Made by a program: the position numbers and the translations under genes. Below the pieces are notes generated by a model, which worked only from the letters and a program-made list of their open reading frames with translations, was not told the DNA's origin and made no database searches. DNA of 39,327 nucleotides, from the NCBI GenBank assembly GCA_937910695.1, contig CALEMW010000129.1, positions 1 to 39,327 of the forward strand, read 5' to 3'. Every line of letters begins with the position of its first letter. Position 1 is the stretch's first letter. Positions 34,994 through 39,327 of the stretch are shown here, one piece after another. Origin of the DNA: an uncultured bacterium (lineage in GTDB: Bacteria > Krumholzibacteriota > Krumholzibacteriia > LZORAL124-64-63).

Positions 34994-35542
34994 TCAGATC
35001 TCCATGATCTCGGCTTCCTTGGCCGTCACGAGCTTGTCGACCTCGTCGCAGAACTTATCGGTCAGCTTCTGGACTTCGTCCTTGGCGATGCGGGTTTCGT
35101 CCTCGGTCAATGCGTCGCTGTTCTTGATCAGATCATTGGTGATCTGACGCGCCTTGCGCACGGCTACCTTACCCTGCTCGCCATGCTCGCGGGCCATCTT
35201 GGACATCTCACGACGACGATCCTCGGTAAGCTCGGGAATCGGCACGCGGATCACGTTGCCGTCGTTGCCTGGATTCAGCCCCAGGCCGGCGGCCTGGATG
35301 GCCTTCTCGATGTCGCCGAGGACCGAACGGTCGAAGGGCGACACGGTCAGCAGACGGGGCTCCGGAGCGCCGACGTTGGCAAGCTGCTTCAGGGGCGTCG
35401 GGGCGCCGTAGTAGTCGACCTTCACCGAGTCGAGCATCGCGGGCGAGGCCTTGCCGGTGCGGATCTTGGACAGCCGACGCGAGAGGGCGTCGAGGGCCTC
35501 CTCCATCAGGAGTTCGGCGTCCTGGGTCAGTTCGTGGCTCAT
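34994..35542 (-). CDS. frr: ribosome recycling factor
   Basis: Splits post-termination ribosomes with EF-G; 182 aa, near the usual 185. The three-helix bundle and the small domain are clear: LSKIRTGKASPAMLD, VDYYGAPTPL (conserved YYGxPTPL), DRSVLGDIEKAI, NPGNDGNVIRVPIP and LTEDRRREMSK. The ATG at 35542 overlaps the pyrH stop (ATGA), so it is translationally coupled to pyrH. Order pyrH-frr-uppS-cdsA is the common bacterial one. Confidence 0.98.
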   Translation of the reverse strand: MSHELTQDAELLMEEALDALSRRLSKIRTGKASPAMLDSVKVDYYGAPTPLKQLANVGAPEPRLLTVSPFDRSVLGDIEKAIQAAGLGLNPGNDGNVIRVPIPELTEDRRREMSKMAREHGEQGKVAVRKARQITNDLIKNSDALTEDETRIAKDEVQKLTDKFCDEVDKLVTAKEAEIMEI

Positions 35543-36264
35543 GAATGCGACTCCTTCGTCACGAGGGTGCCCTGCAATTGCCCGCGGATCACCCTCAGGA
35601 GGTTGGCGGGATCGGAAATGTCGAACACCTCGATGGGCAGTGAGTTCTCCTCGCAGAGCGCCACCGCCGTAAGGTCCATGACGCGCAGTCTGCGGTCGAT
35701 GACCTCGGCATATGTGAGGTGGTCGAACCGACAGGCGTCGTCGTGCAGGTGGGGGTCCTTGTCGTATACCCCATCTACCTGCGTACCCTTGAGCAGCACG
35801 TCGGCCTGAATCTCCAGGGCACGCAGCGCCGCAGCGCTGTCGGTGGTGAAGTAGGGGTTGCCCGTGCCGCCTCCAAAAATCAAGATCGTCCGATCCTGCA
35901 GCAAAGGGAGCGCGATGTCACGCGAGAAGGCGCGCGAGAGGGGCGGATAGGCCTGGGGTGAGAGGATGACCGCCCGTGTCCCTTCGGCGCGCAGGTAGTC
36001 CCTCAGGACCGAGGCGTTCATCATGGTGGCCATCATGCCCACATGATCCGCGGTCACGCGGTTCATCACACCGAGGTTCGCCGATCGGGCCCGAAAGAGG
36101 TTGCCGGCGCCCACAACCACACCGATCTGTACGCCGTCGTCGACGGCCTCACGGAGGGTGTGGGAAAGATTGGTCAGATTGTCGTGGCCGAAGGGATCCT
36201 CACCGGAAGCGAGGGCTTCGCCGCTCAGCTTCAGCAGGATGCGGGAGTAGCGGGTGGTGGCCAC
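35539..36264 (-). CDS. pyrH: UMP kinase
   Basis: Phosphorylates UMP to UDP in the cytoplasm; hexameric amino-acid-kinase fold, 241 aa. ILLKLSGEALA is the N-terminal phosphate loop. VVVGAGNLFR, NRVTADHVGMMATMMN, FGGGTGNPYFTTDSAAALRA (in parts) and LLKGTQVDGVYDKDP are family motifs. The start is a GTG at 36264 with GGAGG 6 nt upstream. An intrinsic terminator stands just before it (36295-36323), so it needs readthrough or its own promoter, which I could not identify. Confidence 0.97.
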   Translation of the reverse strand: MATTRYSRILLKLSGEALASGEDPFGHDNLTNLSHTLREAVDDGVQIGVVVGAGNLFRARSANLGVMNRVTADHVGMMATMMNASVLRDYLRAEGTRAVILSPQAYPPLSRAFSRDIALPLLQDRTILIFGGGTGNPYFTTDSAAALRALEIQADVLLKGTQVDGVYDKDPHLHDDACRFDHLTYAEVIDRRLRVMDLTAVALCEENSLPIEVFDISDPANLLRVIRGQLQGTLVTKESHS

Positions 36265-36294
36265 GTCGATCCTCCATCACGTCCGTCGCAGATG

Positions 36295-36323
36295 AAAAAA
36301 ATCCCCGCCGACCGCCGGCGGGG
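36295..36323 (-). terminator. intrinsic terminator after tsf
   Basis: On the minus strand an 8-bp GC stem (36303-36310 with 36316-36323, 5-base loop) is followed by seven T residues (36295-36301). It is the best rho-independent terminator in the window and separates rpsB-tsf from pyrH-frr. Confidence 0.9.
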
Positions 36324-36347
36324 ACGAAGGCGGTGCGTATCGATGGA

Positions 36348-36372
36348 GGTCCGGACCCAGCGAGTCCGGACC
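36348..36372 (-). other. hairpin between tsf stop and its terminator
   Basis: A perfect 9-bp stem (GGTCCGGAC/GTCCGGACC) with a 7-base loop lies 10 nt after the tsf stop and 24 nt before the intrinsic terminator. It may protect the 3' end from exonucleases. Confidence 0.5.
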
Positions 36373-36382
36373 CCGGTCTCGA

Positions 36383-36976
36383 CTAGCCGCCGATCTGGAA
36401 GCGGCAGAACCGCTTGATCGCCATGTTCTCACCCAACGATCCGATCTTGGACTGAACGAACTGCTGGATGGTCAAGTCCGAGTCCTTCACGTAAGTCTGT
36501 TCGAGCAAGCAGACCTCGGCGTAGAACTTATCTACTTTACCCTGCACGATTTTGTCAATGATGTTGTCCGGCTTGCCCTCTTCGACCATCTGGGCCCGGT
36601 AGATCTCGGCTTCCTTCTCGACGAGGGAGGCGTCGACGGAATCACGGTCGAGGGCCTGGGGGTTGGTCGCGGCGATATGCATGGCGACGTCGTGAACGAA
36701 GGACTTGAACTCGTCGGTCCGGGCCACGAAATCGGTCTCGCAGTTGATCTCGACCAACACGCCCACCTGGCCCCCCGGATGGATGTAGCTTTCCACCAGG
36801 CCGTTGGCCGTGGTGCGGCCTTCCTTCTTGGCTGCCTTGGCGATGCCCTTGGTGCGCAGGTAGTCGGCGGCCTTGTCGAAATCGCCATCGCACTCGGTCA
36901 GGGCCTTCTTGCAGTCCATCATTCCGGCATTCGTGGCCTGGCGCAGGTCGGCCACCATTTTCGCAGTGATCGCCAT
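36383..36976 (-). CDS. tsf: translation elongation factor Ts (short form)
   Basis: Guanine nucleotide exchange factor for EF-Tu; 197 aa. The N-terminal UBA-like domain (KMVADLRQATNAGMMDCKKAL) is intact, followed by DYLRTKGIAKAAKKEGRTTANG and the core motif VLVEINCETDFVAR. The protein is much shorter than the E. coli form (about 283 aa) and ends soon after LLEQTYVKD and GENMAIKRFCRFQIGG, like the compact Thermus and cyanobacterial forms. The ATG at 36976 has GGGAGGA upstream. It follows rpsB and ends at the intrinsic terminator. Confidence 0.97.
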   Translation of the reverse strand: MAITAKMVADLRQATNAGMMDCKKALTECDGDFDKAADYLRTKGIAKAAKKEGRTTANGLVESYIHPGGQVGVLVEINCETDFVARTDEFKSFVHDVAMHIAATNPQALDRDSVDASLVEKEAEIYRAQMVEEGKPDNIIDKIVQGKVDKFYAEVCLLEQTYVKDSDLTIQQFVQSKIGSLGENMAIKRFCRFQIGG

Positions 36977-37044
36977 GTCTTCCTCCCGTCGACGGTTTCA
37001 GTCCGCCGTTCGTTCACGTTGATCTTGGTGTCGGGGACGCACGA

Positions 37045-37074
37045 ACCCGTCCGCATCAAGAGACGCGGACGGGT
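37045..37074 (-). other. hairpin between rpsB and tsf
   Basis: A perfect 10-bp stem (ACCCGTCCGC/GCGGACGGGT) with a 10-base loop sits just after the rpsB stop. No U tract follows, so it may be a partial terminator or a stability element that sets the S2 to EF-Ts ratio. Confidence 0.6.
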
Positions 37075-37081
37075 CGGATCC

Positions 37082-37873
37082 CTACTCGGCGTTGGCGCTT
37101 CCCGAAACGGCGGCGTCGTCCATAGCGACGGTCGCGGCGGCTACGGGTTTGCTCTCCTGGACCTCGACCTTGGCGCCGCGCCCCTCAGTGCGAGTGTTGC
37201 GTCCCTCTGTAATGGCGTTGCAGGCCATCGTCGCATAGAGGGTGATGGCACGAATGGCGTCGTCATTGCCCGGTACCGGGAACTGGACCAGAGCCGGATC
37301 GCTGTTGGTATCGACGATGCCGATGACGGGAATGCCGAGCTTGCTGGCTTCACGCACAGCCGTCTCTTCTTCGACGGTGTCGATGACGAAGAGCGCCGAA
37401 GGCAGACCCTTCATGTAACGGATGCCGCCAAGGTTCTTGTTCAGCTTGTCGTACTCGCGGCCGATCTGCAGCTGCTCCTTCTTGGAGAAGGCTTCGATCT
37501 TACCAGTGGCGCGCAGCTGTTCGATCTCTTCGAGACGTCCCACGCGCTTGCCGATGGTCTGCCAGTTGGTGAGCATGCCGCCCAGCCAGCGCTCGTTAAC
37601 GTACGGCATGCCGCACTTGTCGGCGTGCTCCTGCACGGCCACTTTGGCCTGCTTCTTGGTCCCGACGAAGAGCACGTGGCCACCCTTGGCGGCAACGCCG
37701 CGCAGGAAGGCATCGGCCTTGTTCAAGGCCTTGAGCGTCTTCTGGAGATCGATGATGTAGATGCCGTTGCGGGCGATGAAGATGTAGGGACGCATCTTCG
37801 GATTCCACTTGCGGGTCTGGTGACCGAAGTGGACGCCTGCTTCGAGCAGGTCGCGCAGTCCGATACTGGCCAT
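37082..37873 (-). CDS. rpsB: 30S ribosomal protein S2
   Basis: Small-subunit protein S2, 263 aa. RDLLEAGVHFGHQTRKWNPKM, FIARNGIYIIDLQKT and VNERWLGGMLTNW are near-invariant S2 segments (given here in pieces), and PVIGIVDTNSDP is the last conserved block. The ~25 C-terminal residues are a low-complexity Ala/Val/Ser tail (AAATVAMDDAAVSGSANAE) beyond the folded core. The ATG at 37873 is preceded by a structured leader (37929-37990) and only a weak GAGAAG-type site. Confidence 0.97.
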   Translation of the reverse strand: MASIGLRDLLEAGVHFGHQTRKWNPKMRPYIFIARNGIYIIDLQKTLKALNKADAFLRGVAAKGGHVLFVGTKKQAKVAVQEHADKCGMPYVNERWLGGMLTNWQTIGKRVGRLEEIEQLRATGKIEAFSKKEQLQIGREYDKLNKNLGGIRYMKGLPSALFVIDTVEEETAVREASKLGIPVIGIVDTNSDPALVQFPVPGNDDAIRAITLYATMACNAITEGRNTRTEGRGAKVEVQESKPVAAATVAMDDAAVSGSANAE

Positions 37874-37928
37874 GGTCTTCTCGTGCTTTCGTTCGGGTTG
37901 GAGCTTCCCCGTCCGTCAAAGACCGCGA

Positions 37929-37990
37929 CGAACGCCTCGTGGGCGCCACCCGTTGCGGTCTCGGGGCGGGTGCATATTGGGAGGCGTTCG
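37929..37990 (-). ncRNA. candidate structured leader of the rpsB-tsf mRNA
   Basis: CGAACGCCTC (37929-37938) and GAGGCGTTCG (37981-37990) are perfect 10-bp complements. Inside them CACCCG (37947-37952) and CGGGTG (37967-37972) pair again, giving a two-step stem with an asymmetric interior. The element ends about 55 nt before the rpsB ATG. An S2 autoregulatory site is a natural guess, since rpsB leaders are autoregulated in other bacteria; this is inference. Confidence 0.45.
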
Positions 37991-38040
37991 GGGTGAAGGC
38001 CTCCTGGTTCTTAACGTTCGGGCAGCCAGGTAGCTTTGGG

Positions 38041-38173
38041 CTATGAAGTGAAGCGCTCGCTGCGCTCGCACTTCCGAATCACTGCGCGATTCGATGACGC
38101 ACTCCCGATTCGCTGCGCGATTCGATGGGAAGCGCGCCCTGACGGGCGCACTCCCGAGCTGCTCCGCAGCTCG
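38041..38173. repeat. mosaic of short direct repeats and hairpins after rpsI
   Basis: A 10-base CGCACT(C/T)CCG motif occurs three times (38067-38076, 38098-38107, 38147-38156), and a 15-base CTGCGCGATTCGATG occurs twice (38082-38096, 38113-38127). Hairpins are interleaved: GCGCCC-TGAC-GGGCGC, and an 8-bp stem at 38155-38173 three nt after the rpsI stop. It resembles a REP-like extragenic cluster and may also end the rplM-rpsI transcript. Confidence 0.65.
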
Positions 38174-38176
38174 ATA

Positions 38177-38563
38177 TCAACGCTTGCTGAACTGGAAGCG
38201 CTTGCGGGCGCCGGGCTGTCCGTACTTCTTGCGCTCGACCATACGGGAGTCACGGGTCAAGAGTCCCGCCTTGCGCATGTCGACGCGGTTGTCCTCGTTG
38301 GCAGCCACGAGAGCCCGAGCGAGGCCGTGGCGCAAAGCGCCGGCCTGACCGGTCACGCCGCCGCCGCGGACGGTAGCCCAGACGTCGTAGGTCTGCTCTT
38401 CTTTCAGAGCGCCGAACGCCTCGTTGATGACCTGAATGCGTGTGGCGTCGAAGTACTCAGCGGCCGTTTTCCTGTTGACCGTGATCTGTCCCGTACCACC
38501 AGGTGTCACCCAGACGCGGGCCACGGAGGTCTTACGGCGTCCGGTTGCATAGAACTTGTCCAA
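38177..38563 (-). CDS. rpsI: 30S ribosomal protein S9
   Basis: Small-subunit protein S9, 128 aa, ending in the conserved KRFQFSKR tail that reaches the P-site tRNA. FYATGRRKTSVARVW, VRGGGVTGQAGALRHGLARAL and RKKYGQPGARK are the family motifs (in pieces). The start is a TTG at 38563, supported by a strong GGAGGAGG 6 nt upstream and by the normal S9 N-terminus right after it. It follows rplM by 48 nt, the usual pair. Confidence 0.97.
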   Translation of the reverse strand: MDKFYATGRRKTSVARVWVTPGGTGQITVNRKTAAEYFDATRIQVINEAFGALKEEQTYDVWATVRGGGVTGQAGALRHGLARALVAANEDNRVDMRKAGLLTRDSRMVERKKYGQPGARKRFQFSKR

Positions 38564-38611
38564 CTTCTACCTCCTCCCGCACCCCGGAGAGGGCGGGCGT
38601 GGAATCTGAAT

Positions 38612-39052
38612 CTACTTGATCTTGGGCAAATCATACACACGAGGCTTCTGAGCCGTGTGCGGATGATCCGTACCCTGATAGACGCGCAGGTTCGTCATGA
38701 GCTTCCGACCGAGCTTACCCTTGGGCATCATGCCCCAGACCGCGTGGGTCACCACGTGCTCGGGGTGCTTCTCGATCATCTTCTGGATCGGAATGACCTT
38801 GCGGCCCTTGCTGTAACCGGAGTAGGTCTGGTAGGTCTTCTTCTCCGACTTCAGTCCGGTCAGTACGATGTCCGCGGCGTTGATCACAATCACGTTGTCG
38901 CCCATGTCGAGATGGGGTGTGTACGTCGGCTTGTGCTTACCGCGCAGGACCGAGGATACCTGCGTTGCCAAACGGCCGAGAGGAACTCCGGTGGCGTCGA
39001 TGACGAGCCACTCCTTGTCGATCTCGGCGAGCTTCATGCTATACGTCTTCAC
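38612..39052 (-). CDS. rplM: 50S ribosomal protein L13
   Basis: Large-subunit assembly protein L13, 146 aa. KTYSMKLAEIDKEWLVIDA, PLGRLATQVSSVLRGKHKP, GDNVIVINA and AVWGMMPKGKLGRKLM are its conserved segments (in pieces). The start is the GTG at 39052: it gives the standard L13 N-terminus and has GGAGG 6-8 nt upstream. The frame stays open upstream to 39148, but that part is leader. It is first in rplM-rpsI, behind a strong promoter and a structured leader. Confidence 0.97.
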   Translation of the reverse strand: MKTYSMKLAEIDKEWLVIDATGVPLGRLATQVSSVLRGKHKPTYTPHLDMGDNVIVINAADIVLTGLKSEKKTYQTYSGYSKGRKVIPIQKMIEKHPEHVVTHAVWGMMPKGKLGRKLMTNLRVYQGTDHPHTAQKPRVYDLPKIK

Positions 39053-39127
39053 CGTCTGCCTCCAAAACTGGGGACCGCCGCCGGTTGCGACCGGGGCGAC
39101 CATTCGCACTCCGAGGACACGGCGCAA

Positions 39128-39170
39128 AGGACCGTCTCCGGTTGCCATATCCCGGCAACTGGGGGGTCCT
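39128..39170 (-). ncRNA. candidate L13 leader hairpin
   Basis: A long stem forms in the rplM 5' leader. AGGACC (39128-39133) pairs with GGTCCT (39165-39170). After a small internal loop, a 9-bp stem with one G-U pair follows (39138-39146 with 39154-39162), with a 7-base loop. It lies about 75 nt before the start codon. Autoregulatory L13 leaders are known in Bacillus and rplM autocontrol in E. coli; a similar role here is inferred. Confidence 0.5.
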
Positions 39171-39245
39171 CTCTCGAGTGATTGGACATTCCGTCACTGT
39201 TCGAGGCCGCGAGAACGCGGAACGCGCCAAATGCGCAAGTGGCAG

Positions 39246-39274
39246 AAGGTATCAAACAGGGGCCCACCTGTCAA
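39246..39274 (-). promoter_or_regulatory. promoter of rplM-rpsI
   Basis: On the minus strand a perfect TTGACA -35 (39269-39274), a 17-nt spacer and TACCTT -10 (39246-39251) lie about 190 nt before rplM. It is the best sigma-70-type promoter in the window and predicts a long untranslated leader. Confidence 0.75.
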
Positions 39275-39327
39275 GAAACGCTCTCATCCTCGATCCAGGC
39301 CAAAGAGTCTCGGTAGGGAGCCCGGTG

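Larger units (their letters stand above)
37874..38176. other. 303-base gene-free region between rpsI and rpsB
   Basis: No convincing gene. The half next to rpsB holds a large inverted repeat (37929-37990), a leader-RNA candidate. The half next to rpsI (38041-38173) holds a series of short repeats and hairpins. A promoter for rpsB must lie here, but I found no hexamer pair good enough to name. Confidence 0.7.

Noticed and set aside
38041..38173. CRISPR-like array
   Set aside because: Repeats are only 10-15 bases, spacing is unequal, and no cas genes are present.
1..39327. Mobile elements, phage genes, tRNA or rRNA genes
   Set aside because: No transposase, integrase, target-site duplication, tRNA cloverleaf or rRNA segment was recognised; gene style is uniform throughout.

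Overview
The window is GC-rich bacterial chromosome, densely packed and almost entirely coding, with about 28 protein genes. Nearly all lie on the minus strand. There is no sign of phage, insertion sequence, CRISPR array, tRNA or rRNA. The cell is Gram-negative (diderm): it has a TamA/TamB-type pair, RseP, a second outer-membrane barrel and a lipoprotein. A lamin-tail-domain secreted protein and a FlgD-type Ig tail on a secreted M1 peptidase suggest a poorly cultured FCB-type phylum (Krumholzibacteriota, Eisenbacteria or Latescibacterota style). That placement is inference from protein style, not a measured phylogeny.

Positions 1-2856 (minus) hold an acyl-CoA module: acyl-CoA dehydrogenase, thiolase and 3-hydroxyacyl-CoA dehydrogenase, the last cut by the window edge. 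Positions 3085-4862 hold a divergent pair, a lamin-tail secreted protein and a Gfo/Idh/MocA oxidoreductase. Positions 4857-6599 (minus) are a small operon of pirin, nitroreductase and MarR regulator, with a near-perfect palindromic operator over its promoter. Positions 6677-11714 (minus) encode methylmalonyl-CoA mutase small and large subunits and the MeaB GTPase, all translationally coupled. Together with the first module this suggests use of fatty acids and propionyl units.

Positions 11815-15105 (minus) carry gatCAB, which makes Gln-tRNA(Gln) and/or Asn-tRNA(Asn) by transamidation, and a possible 44-residue ORF. A secreted M1 aminopeptidase (15194-17167, plus) diverges from it and meets a GGDEF diguanylate cyclase (minus) at a perfectly palindromic bidirectional terminator.

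Positions 18782-30124 (minus) form one long envelope cluster: a three-POTRA Omp85 protein (TamA-like), a TamB-like protein, a fusion of a metallopeptidase-like domain, a TolB-type propeller and an Omp85-like barrel, then a PcrA/UvrD helicase. A small lipoprotein gene diverges from it. This cluster is the most unusual part of the window.

Positions 30616-39052 (minus) are the classic cell-growth block rplM-rpsI / rpsB-tsf / pyrH-frr-uppS-cdsA-dxr-rseP. Most genes from pyrH onward are joined by ATGA or GTGA stop/start overlaps or very short gaps. The ribosomal-protein transcripts have structured leaders, and a run of short repeats and hairpins separates rpsI from rpsB. GTG and TTG starts are frequent and were placed by ribosome-binding sites and by gene overlaps.
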